Assembly (NCBI GenBank): GCA_035516255.1
Contig: DATJAL010000047.1
Location: 89,198 to 153,197 of the forward strand
Direction of reading: 5' to 3'
Length of the DNA: 64,000 bases
Origin: Chitinivibrionales bacterium
GTDB taxonomy: Bacteria; Fibrobacterota; Chitinivibrionia; Chitinivibrionales; FEN-1185
Part shown: positions 41,478 through 49,359 of the stretch, piece by piece
Layout of the letters: each line of letters opens with the position of its first letter
Position numbering within the stretch: position 1 is the stretch's first letter
The notes under the pieces: generated by a model
The model's database searches: none
Told to the model about the DNA's origin: nothing
The model's input: only the letters and a program-made list of their open reading frames with translations
Translations under genes and position numbers: made by a program

Positions 41478-42149
41478 CTAAACGCCGTACTCGGCCCTGT
41501 ACTTATCGATGCGCGCCTTCATGGCGTCGTCGATGACGACCTTTTTGTCAAGCTCGCGGTGGTGAAGAAACGCCACGATCTCCTCTATGGTGACGATGGC
41601 GGCCGCGGCCATGCCGAGGCCGCCGGCCGCCTCCAAAAGCGCGCTTGCGCCCGACCGGCCTTTTTCCATCCTGTCAACCGATACCACGAGCCCGCGCAGC
41701 GCGGCGCCGGCAAAGGCCGAAAGGACGGCCGCCGATTCCCGCACCGACGTGCCGGCCGTTATTACGTCGTCCACGATCACGATGTTGTCGCCGGCCGCGG
41801 GCTTGTGCCCGATGATGGTGCCGCCCTCCCCGTGGTCCTTTGCCTCCTTGCGGTTGAAGCACACCGAAACGTCGTGGCCGAACGTCCTGCTCAGCGCAAC
41901 GGCCGTGCTCACGGCGAGCGGGATGCCTTTGTAGGCCGGCCCGAACAGCACGTTGAAGTCCTTTCCCAGCTTTGCCAGAATTGCCTGGGCGTAGAATTCC
42001 CCCAGTTTCGCCATCTGGCTGCCGGTCTGGTAGTTGCCGGTGTTGATGAAGTACGGCGTCTTCCTTCCGCTCTTGGTGGTGAAATCGCCGAAGGTCAGCA
42101 CCTTGGATTTTACCATGAAGGTGATGAAGTCCTGCTTGTATTGTTCCAT
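41478..42149 (-). CDS. pyrE: Orotate phosphoribosyltransferase
   Basis: This 223-aa enzyme of pyrimidine synthesis joins orotate and PRPP to give OMP. The PRPP-binding motif IVIVDDVITAGTSVRES lies near residues 123-139; the flexible catalytic loop is in FNRKEAKDHGEGGTIIG, and FINTGNYQTG supplies the N-terminal orotate contacts. The length fits PyrE. It is a housekeeping gene upstream of the NusG-like gene and probably not functionally tied to glycan synthesis. Confidence 0.95.
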   Translation of the reverse strand: MEQYKQDFITFMVKSKVLTFGDFTTKSGRKTPYFINTGNYQTGSQMAKLGEFYAQAILAKLGKDFNVLFGPAYKGIPLAVSTAVALSRTFGHDVSVCFNRKEAKDHGEGGTIIGHKPAAGDNIVIVDDVITAGTSVRESAAVLSAFAGAALRGLVVSVDRMEKGRSGASALLEAAGGLGMAAAAIVTIEEIVAFLHHRELDKKVVIDDAMKARIDKYRAEYGV

Positions 42150-42174
42150 GAATGCTCCTTATTGCTTCAAGATA

Positions 42175-42275
42175 AATTAAAGAAGCGGGCGTTCCCCTCG
42201 CCTTCGTGAGAACTCAGGCTCGGGTCGGCCGGCAATGTGCGCCGACACACCCTTCGGTCCGCCTAACGCGGTGAA
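42175..42275 (-). repeat. Degenerate fragment related to the structured repeat
   Basis: Read on the minus strand it contains GCGTTAGGCGGACC, then GGCCGACCCGAGCC and GAGGGGAACGCCCGC, which recall parts of copies A and B (GGCGTTAGGCAGGA, GCCCGAGCCGAAGG, GGGGAACGCCC) but in a different order and with poor hairpins. The relationship is tentative. Confidence 0.35.
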
Positions 42276-42318
42276 TCTTGTTTTGCTTCCAACGTTCAAC
42301 TGCCAGCCTTCATCTATC

Positions 42319-43116
42319 TCATACCTCAACCGTCATCCCGTCATACGCGAATTCCATCCAATCATCCAGCTTTTTGCCGTCCAATTGGTAATGGATGTCA
42401 TGGCTCATGTGGATAAAACGGCACCGCCTGGGTCCGATCTCCCGCGCCAGTTTCATGCTCTGATCCAGGACAAGATGGCTTGCATGCTCCTTGGTTTCAC
42501 GAAGGCAGTTTACAATAAGGATATCAAGTCCGGCCAGCACTTCCTGCGCTGGGAAGCGGGGCGATTTGAGGTCGGGAATATAGGCGAGGCCGCCGATCCT
42601 GAAACCAAGGCACCCGGCAAGGCCGCCGTGCTCCACGGGCAACGGGAAAACTTTTTTTTCAAACAGCATGAACGGGCCGGAAATCGGATTCAAGGCTATC
42701 CGGGGAATGCCGCCGCCCCAAAAGGCGTTCGGGTCGAAAATATAGGGAAACGAACTCCGTATGCCGGCCATGCTTTCGGGAGAGCCGTAAAAGTCAAGCG
42801 GGTTCTCCCTGCGGGTTGTGTAGGAGCGGATGTCCGGAACGCCGCCGATGTGATCCGCGTGGCAATGGGTGATGAGCACCGCGTCAAGTTTCGGGATCCT
42901 TTCCCGGAGTGCCTGCTGCCGGAAATCGGAGGACACGTCAACCAGCACGTGCCGGCCGCCGTATTCCACGAGAATCGACGACCGCGTCCGCGCGTGTTTC
43001 GGGTCAATGCTCGACAGCCCGCACACGCCTTTCGGGCATTGCGCGAAATTGCCGAGCATGCAGTCGATGGAGGGCACGCCGTGGGAGGTGCCGGTTCCAA
43101 GAAAGGTTATTTTCAT
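42319..43116 (-). CDS. PhnP-like metallo-beta-lactamase-fold phosphodiesterase
   Basis: This 265-aa hydrolase has the metal-binding HCHADHIGG motif (84-92), an N-terminal FLGTGTSHGVPSIDC as in PhnP proteins, Cys residues in FAQCPKGVCGLSS, the metal ligand pair in IPDLKSP and NCLRETKEHASHL, and a final HMSHDIHY. PhnP-type enzymes cleave cyclic phosphodiesters, for instance in phosphonate breakdown or nucleotide repair. I use the ATG at 43116; a TTG three codons upstream is weaker. It is divergent from wzz; the 193-bp gap between should hold promoters for both. Confidence 0.85.
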   Translation of the reverse strand: MKITFLGTGTSHGVPSIDCMLGNFAQCPKGVCGLSSIDPKHARTRSSILVEYGGRHVLVDVSSDFRQQALRERIPKLDAVLITHCHADHIGGVPDIRSYTTRRENPLDFYGSPESMAGIRSSFPYIFDPNAFWGGGIPRIALNPISGPFMLFEKKVFPLPVEHGGLAGCLGFRIGGLAYIPDLKSPRFPAQEVLAGLDILIVNCLRETKEHASHLVLDQSMKLAREIGPRRCRFIHMSHDIHYQLDGKKLDDWMEFAYDGMTVEV

Positions 43117-43309
43117 AGCAGGCAAGGGGGAAAACCGCTGTTGACCGAGCTTGTTGACCGGATACTTTTTACGAGAAAATACGTTTGGTAAAGTATGCTC
43201 GTGAACTATTTTTTACCTCCGGCAACCGTGTGCGGTCGCGGCGTGCCGGCACGCTAATAAACAAGTTGCCAAATCGTACTTATTGCACAACCTAAGCCCG
43301 GAACATGCG

Positions 43310-44497
43310 ATGGATGAGCCAAAAAAAATAGGCCTGCTCGACCTGCTGATCATTCTCCTCGAGCGAAAGTGGTTTTTTATCATTTCGATGCTCCTGTTCT
43401 GCGCGGCAGGGGTGATCATAAGCATGGTTTCCGCCAAATACTACACCGCAACGGCCGTGATCATGAAGCCCGAACAGAAACTCCCCTCGGGCATTGGCTC
43501 GCTGCTCGGAAAGGAGCTGCCGGTTTCAGGGCTCCTCAAATCCATGGACCTCGGCGGCGCGGATGTGGACAATTTCCTGAGCATCCTGCAGAGCGGCCGG
43601 CTCGCGGGAAAAGCGGTTGACCGGTTCAACCTCGTCCATTACTACGGATTTGATAAACTGAAAAAATATTACCCCGAAGACGTGGTGAAGCGGTTCCACA
43701 AAAGCGTCAAGGTTACGGAAGACAAATACGAGAACATCGAAGTGTCGGTGGTCGACTCGAGCCCGGCAATGGCGGCCGCCGTTGCCAATTTCATTGTGTG
43801 CGAGCTCGACACCATCACCTATCAGCTGGGAAAGGAGAGCGCGCGGAATTCACGGATTTTCTTTGAAGACCGCCTCGCACTAATCAAGCGCGACCTCGAT
43901 TCCGCCTCAAAGCAATTCACCAAATACCAGACCGAGAACAATTACATCGAGCTCGAACAGCAGACGAAATCCTCCATTGAGGCGCTCGCCCAGTTCGAGG
44001 CGCAGAAAATGACGATCGACCTCGAGATCGCCCAGTTGCAGAGCCAGTTCGGCGCCAGCAACCAGCGCGTGAGCGAACTGCAGCGGCAGAAAGGCGTTAT
44101 CGAGCGCAAGGTCAACGCGTACATGACCACGGGCGGCGGGAACCTCATCATTTCGCTCAAGGACGCTCCCCAAAAGGCGGTGCAGTACGGCTACTTGCTC
44201 CGCGATGTGAAGACCCAGGAGGCGCTCTACGAATTCGTCCTTCAGCTGTATGAGCAGGCCAAGTTCTCCGAGGCCAACAACGTGCCGACGGTGCAGGTGC
44301 TCGACGACGCCGGGACGCCGCAGAAAAAGACTAGGCCCAGGCGCTCGATCATCTGCATGCTGTTCTTTTTCGTAGGCTTTGCCCTTACGTCAACCTATCT
44401 CGCGGCGGACAAATGGCTGGGCGTCCAAAAACAGAACGGTACCCCGTTCTACAGAAAATTCAGCCGCGCCCGCGAATTGCTGATGTTCTGGCGGTAA
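43310..44497 (+). CDS. Wzz-type polysaccharide chain-length regulator
   Basis: This 395-aa inner-membrane protein has a first membrane segment at about residues 22-42, a large periplasmic domain rich in coiled coil (around 195-270, EQQTKSSIEALAQFEAQK and similar), and a C-terminal membrane segment (CMLFFFVGFALTSTYLAA). That is the architecture of Wzz/PCP1 proteins, without a tyrosine-kinase domain. It would set the modal chain length with Wzy. I start at the ATG at 43310 (MDEPKKIGLLD); a TTG at 43283 is less likely. It opens the plus-strand run wzz-wzy-GT4. Confidence 0.86.
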   Translation: MDEPKKIGLLDLLIILLERKWFFIISMLLFCAAGVIISMVSAKYYTATAVIMKPEQKLPSGIGSLLGKELPVSGLLKSMDLGGADVDNFLSILQSGRLAGKAVDRFNLVHYYGFDKLKKYYPEDVVKRFHKSVKVTEDKYENIEVSVVDSSPAMAAAVANFIVCELDTITYQLGKESARNSRIFFEDRLALIKRDLDSASKQFTKYQTENNYIELEQQTKSSIEALAQFEAQKMTIDLEIAQLQSQFGASNQRVSELQRQKGVIERKVNAYMTTGGGNLIISLKDAPQKAVQYGYLLRDVKTQEALYEFVLQLYEQAKFSEANNVPTVQVLDDAGTPQKKTRPRRSIICMLFFFVGFALTSTYLAADKWLGVQKQNGTPFYRKFSRARELLMFWR

Positions 44498-44545
44498 CGG
44501 CGGGCCCGAAGGGCGGTCTCTCCCTTAAGTCAACGGCGAACCTCC

Positions 44546-45832
44546 ATGACGTTTTTCTACCTGTCCATTCTCCTCGTCACCGTCCTGTCGGCGTACTATT
44601 ACAAAAAAGACCTGCTCTCCCCGGTCCGCCTCTATATCTGCATGTACAGTTTTCTCCTCGCCGTCAACTCATTGAAGCTGAGCGATTTTCAGACCGAATG
44701 GTCGCCCACCACCCACCTGTTCTTCTGGGGCGCCTCGGGGCTGTTCGTCGCGGGCTGCTGCATCATGCTGCTCGTCAACCGGGCCAACAATCCGCTCGGC
44801 CCGGCGGATTTCGGGTTCGTGAAAGCCTCGCTGGCTTCGGACGCGCGCCGCATCGACTGGAAATGGTTTTTTCTCGTCTGGATGTTCTGCTCGGCCGTTT
44901 TTCTGATGGGCTATGCCGCGTCGTTTGCCATCAGCGGCGTCGTGCCGCTGCTGAGCAAGAACGCCGACAAGGCGCGCCTCGCCTTTTTCGACGCAAATCC
45001 GTTCGCCAACATCGGCATTTTCTTCGGGCCGCTTTCCCTCATTCTCGCCGTCGAATTTTTGTTTTTCGCCGCACCCGGCTCGCGGCGCAAATGGACCGTT
45101 GTTGCCGTTTCATGCGCGGTGCTGCTGCTCTACAGCACCATTGTCACCCGCATAGATCTTTTCAGGGTCATCCTCTTCGGCCTGGTCATTTATCATTACG
45201 GTAAAAAGAGGCTCTCGTTCGCCCAGTTCTTGTACGCGGTCGGATTTTCTGTGGTGTTTTTTCTCATCTTCTTCTTTCTCAGGATAAAGTACGACACCCT
45301 TGGCGTGTTCGCGAATTACACCAAGCTCCACATTCCCAAGGGGATGTTCTGGACCGCCAACATGTACACATATCTTGTCAACAACTTCTGGAACCTCGAC
45401 TTCGCATTCCGAAAATTTGTCGACGGCTCGTTCGTGTATCCGCGGGGATACGGATTCAGCCTTGCGCGGCCGCTCCTCTTCCTTGCCCACCTGGAGCCGG
45501 CGATGCTCAAGACCTGGGGGTTCGACTCGATCATGAACGAATCGATTGTCAAGGTAAAAGGGTTCAACACGATAGCGTACGTCTGGCATTTTTACAAGGA
45601 TTTCGGCTCGTTCGGTGTTTATTTCCTGCCGCTTTTCTTGGGCATGCTATGCACCGTGTTTTATGTGAACACCCTCTACCGGCCGACCCTGTTCCGCATA
45701 AGCCTGTGGTGCATTTTCGCGAGCTTCATCCTGCTCAGCTTTCACGGGCCGCTCTGGGAACTGTGGTTCGTTTATGTCAACATTCTGTTTCTTGCGATCG
45801 CCCATAAGCAAATCAAGCTTGCCACCGGGTAA
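44546..45832 (+). CDS. O-antigen/oligosaccharide repeat-unit polymerase (Wzy-like)
   Basis: This 428-aa protein has about ten to twelve membrane segments and a large extracytoplasmic loop in the second half (about 260-340: ANYTKLHIPKGMF, FVYPRGYGFSLARPLL, INTIAYVWHFYKDFG-like region). That loop pattern, including FNTIAYVWHFYKDFGSFGVY, is typical of the oligosaccharide repeat-unit polymerase family. It joins repeat units at the periplasmic face, controlled by Wzz encoded 48 bp upstream. It is a stronger Wzy candidate than the protein at 7090-8361. Confidence 0.85.
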   Translation: MTFFYLSILLVTVLSAYYYKKDLLSPVRLYICMYSFLLAVNSLKLSDFQTEWSPTTHLFFWGASGLFVAGCCIMLLVNRANNPLGPADFGFVKASLASDARRIDWKWFFLVWMFCSAVFLMGYAASFAISGVVPLLSKNADKARLAFFDANPFANIGIFFGPLSLILAVEFLFFAAPGSRRKWTVVAVSCAVLLLYSTIVTRIDLFRVILFGLVIYHYGKKRLSFAQFLYAVGFSVVFFLIFFFLRIKYDTLGVFANYTKLHIPKGMFWTANMYTYLVNNFWNLDFAFRKFVDGSFVYPRGYGFSLARPLLFLAHLEPAMLKTWGFDSIMNESIVKVKGFNTIAYVWHFYKDFGSFGVYFLPLFLGMLCTVFYVNTLYRPTLFRISLWCIFASFILLSFHGPLWELWFVYVNILFLAIAHKQIKLATG

Positions 45833-45844
45833 GGACGTTCCGTC

Positions 45845-46942
45845 GTGATCACCATTGCCTATGACCATCAGTTTTTCTCCATGTTCGGCTATAGCGGCAT
45901 CACCCGCTATCACTACGAAATCATCGCGCGCCTGATTCACGACCCTGGGGTGGCTGTTTCGCTCTACATGGGATGGCATAAAACCATGTTCAATTACGCG
46001 CGCTTCAAAAAACAATATGCGCATTTCTTCGGGCTCAGGCGTCCGGCCATTCCCCGCACCACCCGCCTGTTCAACGCGCTGAACGAGGCGCTGTTCCCTC
46101 TGTTTCTCGCGCGGTCGCGCCCGGCGGTTTACCATCAGACCTATTACCGGTATTACGCCCCCGCGTACAAGGGAAAACGGGTGCTTACCTTGCACGACAT
46201 GACCTACGAACTGTTTCCTGAACGGTTCTCGCCTCAGGATCCCGCCATCCGCGACAAGCGGCAATCCATCGACCGGGCCGACGCGATCATCGCGGTATCG
46301 GTGTCCGCGAAAAACGACCTCGTCAGGCTGTGCAATATCCCGCCGGAGCGCGTCACCGTCATCTACCACGGCAATTCGTTGACGGTGACGCCCCGGGACA
46401 AGCCGCCCGTCAACGGCCCGTACATTTTATACGTGGGGCAGCGGGTGCCGCATAAAAATTTCCCGGTATTGCTCAAAGCGTACTGCAACTCGCCCCGCAT
46501 ACACCGGGAGTTCGGCCTGTTGTGCTTCGGAGGCGATCCGTTTACAGAAGAGGAAAAGCAGGTGCTCGCGCGGCACGGGCTTTTAAACCGCGCATTCCAG
46601 ACGGCCGGAAGCGACGAGCTGCTCGCCTCGTGCTATACCGGCGCTTCGCTCCTCGCCTACCCATCGCTCTACGAGGGGTTCGGGCTTCCCCTGATCGAGG
46701 CCATGCATTACGGCTGCCCGGTGGTCTCAAGCAACGCCGGCTCGCTCGCGGAAATCGGGGGAAAAGCGGCGGAGTATTTCGACCCGAACAGCGCCGACGG
46801 ATGCGCGGCGGCGATGGAACGTGTCCTTTTTGACGCCCCTTTACGCAACGGAATGATCGAACGGGGACGGCTCAGGGAGAAGGAATTCAGCTGGGACGCC
46901 TGCGCATCGCAGACGCTGGCGTTTTACAAATCCCTTTTGTAG
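45845..46942 (+). CDS. GT4-family glycosyltransferase
   Basis: This 365-aa GT-B enzyme begins ITIAYDHQFFSMFGYSGITRYHYE, with the acceptor-site turn of mannosyl/rhamnosyltransferases of the GT4 type. The donor domain has LYVGQRVPHKNFPVLLKA and the EX7E motif in YPSLYEGFGLPLIEAM. Start is the GTG at 45845, 12 bp after the wzy stop. Its end overlaps, tail to tail, the last 19 bp of the convergent wzx gene. It belongs to the wzz-wzy set. The sugar is unknown. Confidence 0.88.
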   Translation: MITIAYDHQFFSMFGYSGITRYHYEIIARLIHDPGVAVSLYMGWHKTMFNYARFKKQYAHFFGLRRPAIPRTTRLFNALNEALFPLFLARSRPAVYHQTYYRYYAPAYKGKRVLTLHDMTYELFPERFSPQDPAIRDKRQSIDRADAIIAVSVSAKNDLVRLCNIPPERVTVIYHGNSLTVTPRDKPPVNGPYILYVGQRVPHKNFPVLLKAYCNSPRIHREFGLLCFGGDPFTEEEKQVLARHGLLNRAFQTAGSDELLASCYTGASLLAYPSLYEGFGLPLIEAMHYGCPVVSSNAGSLAEIGGKAAEYFDPNSADGCAAAMERVLFDAPLRNGMIERGRLREKEFSWDACASQTLAFYKSLL

Positions 46943-48405
46943 AATGCCCCGCCCGGCAGCCGGGCGCGTACAAGGACGAGTATCTCTGCGGCAAGAGAAT
47001 CTTTGAGGCAGAGGAGGATTCCGATATAAATGCCTCCGCCCGCAACGGCGGCAACGAAGAGGGCGGCAAGATTGTTGCGCACCGCCAGCGTCACGATCCA
47101 CACCACAAGCCCCATCACCGCGCTCGCGCACAGGTAAGCAAGCGAGCGACGGCCGAAAAATCTGAACGCCAAATACCGTTTCCCCCCGAGAATAATGAAA
47201 AATGCAAGCGTGGTCGTTTCGGCACAAACGGTGGCGACGGCCGCACCGTTGTGCTGGTAGAGCGGGATGAGCCACAAGTTGACGCAGATGTCAATCACGG
47301 CCGCCACAAAAGTCGCCTGGAACAGAATCTTCTCCCCGCCGTGGGGAAACAGGATCTGGAGCCCCACGAAATTCGAAATGCCGATGATGAGCAGAATGGG
47401 CATCGCGATGCGCATGGTGAGCACCGACTCGGCGAATCCCTTGCCCGCGAGAACGGCCATCACCTGTGGCGCGAGTAAAAACAGCGCCGTGACAAGAGGG
47501 AACCCGATAAAAAAGATGAAACAGAGCGACTTCTCGGCTACGCGCCTGTAGTCGGCGATCATGTTGTTTTCGAGGTAATAGGAAATCCGCGGGATGAGCA
47601 CCATCCCCATCGCAGTGATCAGGCCCACGGCGATGCGGTCGACCCTGAGCGCAGCGTTGTAGAACCCCACGAACTTATCGCCTGCCCAGAACCCCAGCAT
47701 CATGCTGTCGAGGTACAAATAGATGCTCACCATGAGCGTCGAGCTGAACAGGGTGAGAACGGGCCTCACGTGCCGCAGCGGCGCGATGCCTGCCAGCGTG
47801 AACTTCACCCGGCGCGCCCCCTGGACCATGCCGACCGCCGCGGCCCCGGCAGTCGAAAACACGCTCGCCGCCGCATACCACAGGTAGTCGGAACGGGTCT
47901 TGACAAAGGCAAATAACAGTACGAGCGCCGCCCCTTTGATCGTGATGCTGCGCAGCGTGATGTTCCGGTAGTTTTCATACCCCTGGAAGAGCCATTCGAT
48001 GGTGAACGTGTTGGCGACAATGTTGACGCCCACGATGCAGAACAGCGGCAGGTCGCAGCGTATCCGGGGCACGGACACCAGCGTTATTGCGTACAACAGT
48101 GCGGAAAGCAGTGTGGAGCACCCGTTGATGATGAAAAGCTCCGAAAAAACCGCGTTAAGGTTCTCGCGGTTCGCGCGTGCCTTGGCGATCTCGCGGGCGC
48201 CATAGAGTGGGATGCCGAGGCACGCAAGAAGCATAAAATAGCCGGCGAACGACGAGGCGAACGCTACCTTGCCGAACATGTCCGGGCCCAGGATGCGGGA
48301 AACATAGGCAAAGGAGACGAGGGGATACAGGACGTTGACCACGCTCTGCAGGGAATTATAAACGTAGTTTTTCTTGACAGAAGGAATTTTATACCCGAGG
48401 TTCAT
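46924..48405 (-). CDS. Wzx-type flippase (MOP superfamily), second copy
   Basis: This 493-aa protein has about fourteen membrane segments and the N-terminal signature NYVYNSLQSVVNVLYPLVSFAY with SRILGPDMFGKVAFA, as in RfbX/Wzx flippases. The ATG at 48405 is preceded by GGGAAGG at good spacing; an upstream extension to 48438 is not needed. It would flip lipid-linked repeat units for the wzz-wzy set on the other strand. Its 3' end overlaps the GT4 gene's 3' end by 19 bp, so the two transcripts are partly antisense. Confidence 0.88.
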   Translation of the reverse strand: MNLGYKIPSVKKNYVYNSLQSVVNVLYPLVSFAYVSRILGPDMFGKVAFASSFAGYFMLLACLGIPLYGAREIAKARANRENLNAVFSELFIINGCSTLLSALLYAITLVSVPRIRCDLPLFCIVGVNIVANTFTIEWLFQGYENYRNITLRSITIKGAALVLLFAFVKTRSDYLWYAAASVFSTAGAAAVGMVQGARRVKFTLAGIAPLRHVRPVLTLFSSTLMVSIYLYLDSMMLGFWAGDKFVGFYNAALRVDRIAVGLITAMGMVLIPRISYYLENNMIADYRRVAEKSLCFIFFIGFPLVTALFLLAPQVMAVLAGKGFAESVLTMRIAMPILLIIGISNFVGLQILFPHGGEKILFQATFVAAVIDICVNLWLIPLYQHNGAAVATVCAETTTLAFFIILGGKRYLAFRFFGRRSLAYLCASAVMGLVVWIVTLAVRNNLAALFVAAVAGGGIYIGILLCLKDSLAAEILVLVRARLPGGAFYKRDL

Positions 48406-48464
48406 GGCTGAACCTTCCCTGCCGCACGCCGAGGCCAACGCCGGCCTGCGGCGCAGTGCCGGTT

Positions 48465-48497
48465 AAAAAAAAAGAGCAAGGATGTAGCACCTTGCTC
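48465..48497 (-). terminator. Intrinsic terminator after rpmA
   Basis: On the minus strand an 8-bp stem GAGCAAGG/CCTTGCTC with an 8-base loop is followed by nine T residues. It lies about 60 bases beyond the rpmA stop and ends the rplU-rpmA transcript before it reaches the wzx gene. Confidence 0.9.
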
Positions 48498-48556
48498 CTG
48501 CGAGGTTCGTTGTGACGGCGCCATGGCGATGCAGACAACCATGTTGCCGCCCTATG

Positions 48557-48811
48557 TCAGGCCGTGATGATATTGACCGTTTTGCGGTCCTTTGCGCCGG
48601 TACGGAACTGCACAATCCCGTCCGCAAGCGCAAACAGCGTGTCGTCTTTTCCCTTGCCCACGTTGAGCCCGGCATGAATGGCCGTTCCCTTCTGGCGCAC
48701 GATGATGTTGCCCGCCAGCACTTTCTCGCCGCCGTATTTTTTGACGCCGCGGTACTGGGGGTTGCTGTCCCGTCCGTTGACGCTGCTGCTGCCGCCTTTT
48801 TTATGTGCCAT
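48557..48811 (-). CDS. rpmA: 50S ribosomal protein L27
   Basis: The 84-aa sequence begins [17 protein letters not shown] and includes [13 protein letters not shown] and GNIIVRQKG, all diagnostic of bacterial L27. The N-terminus lacks the cleavable extension seen in Firmicutes. L27's N-terminal tail reaches the peptidyl transferase centre. The gene follows rplU by 36 bp, in the usual bacterial order, and is closed by a strong terminator. Confidence 0.97.
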   Translation of the reverse strand: MAHKKGGSSSVNGRDSNPQYRGVKKYGGEKVLAGNIIVRQKGTAIHAGLNVGKGKDDTLFALADGIVQFRTGAKDRKTVNIITA

Positions 48812-48847
48812 TAATTATCCTTTGCAATCTGAGGTGCGCGGCCGTTG

Positions 48848-49159
48848 TCAGGCCGAAATCGACACTATCTGCAGCGTGGTATGCAGCTGCCGGTGCCCGG
48901 TTTTTTTCTTAAAGGTCTTTCTGCGCTTCTGTTTCATGATGAGGACCTTATCGCCCTTGATATGATCAAGAACCTTTGCTTTCACCACCGCGCCGCTTAC
49001 CAGCGGGTTACCGATTTTCACCGCGGCGCCGTCACCCACCATGAGCACCTTTTCAAGTGAAATTTCACTCCCCTTTTCCGCGGCGATCCGGGGAACTCTT
49101 ATGGTGTCGCCCTGGGATACCTTGAACTGAAACCCGTCCTGCTCAACGATCGAAAACAT
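48848..49159 (-). CDS. rplU: 50S ribosomal protein L21
   Basis: The 103-aa product matches L21: [18 protein letters not shown] at the N-terminus, a [17 protein letters not shown] core, and the signature [17 protein letters not shown] near the C-terminus. I use the ATG at 49159, which has AGGAG in front; a frame extending to 49213 is not L21-like. L21 binds 23S rRNA domain I. Promoter-like sequence and a large palindrome lie upstream. Confidence 0.96.
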   Translation of the reverse strand: MFSIVEQDGFQFKVSQGDTIRVPRIAAEKGSEISLEKVLMVGDGAAVKIGNPLVSGAVVKAKVLDHIKGDKVLIMKQKRRKTFKKKTGHRQLHTTLQIVSISA

Positions 49160-49255
49160 TGCCTTACTCCTGCTTTGACTGCCGTTTTGGCCCTCTGAGG
49201 CCTTTTTTCTCAATAGGAAAGTCCTTAATATACTTGTTTGGCGGAAAATGAGGCA

Positions 49256-49284
49256 ATAATATAAGATAGATCAAATACTGTCAT
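49256..49284 (-). promoter_or_regulatory. Sigma-70-like promoter of rplU-rpmA
   Basis: On the minus strand, ATGACA (-35, 49284-49279) and TATTAT (-10, 49261-49256) are separated by 17 bases, about 95 bases upstream of the rplU start codon. Each box matches the consensus at five of six positions. The site lies just past the large palindrome that would end rng transcription. Confidence 0.55.
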
Positions 49285-49290
49285 GTGAAA

Positions 49291-49350
49291 TAAATAAAGA
49301 TCCGGGCGCTCCGCCGGCTTTTGGCGGCGGAGCGCCCGGATCTTTATTTA
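49291..49350. terminator. Perfect 26-bp inverted repeat, probable bidirectional terminator
   Basis: Both arms (49291-49316 and 49325-49350) are exactly complementary over 26 bases around an 8-base centre, with a GC-rich core (CCGGGCGCTCCGCCG) and AT-rich outer ends containing AAAGA/TCTTT. It begins 9 bases after the rng stop. Its core resembles the GGGCGTT/CCGC ends of other intergenic palindromes here. It probably ends rng transcription; a longer T-run is missing, so efficiency is uncertain. Confidence 0.7.
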
Positions 49351-49359
49351 GAATCAAAT

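Noticed and set aside
43141-43212. Promoter for wzz (TTGACC at 43141 or 43154)
   Set aside because: No -10 box with more than about half the consensus bases lies at 16-18 bp from either TTGACC, so I do not list one, though a promoter is expected in this gap.
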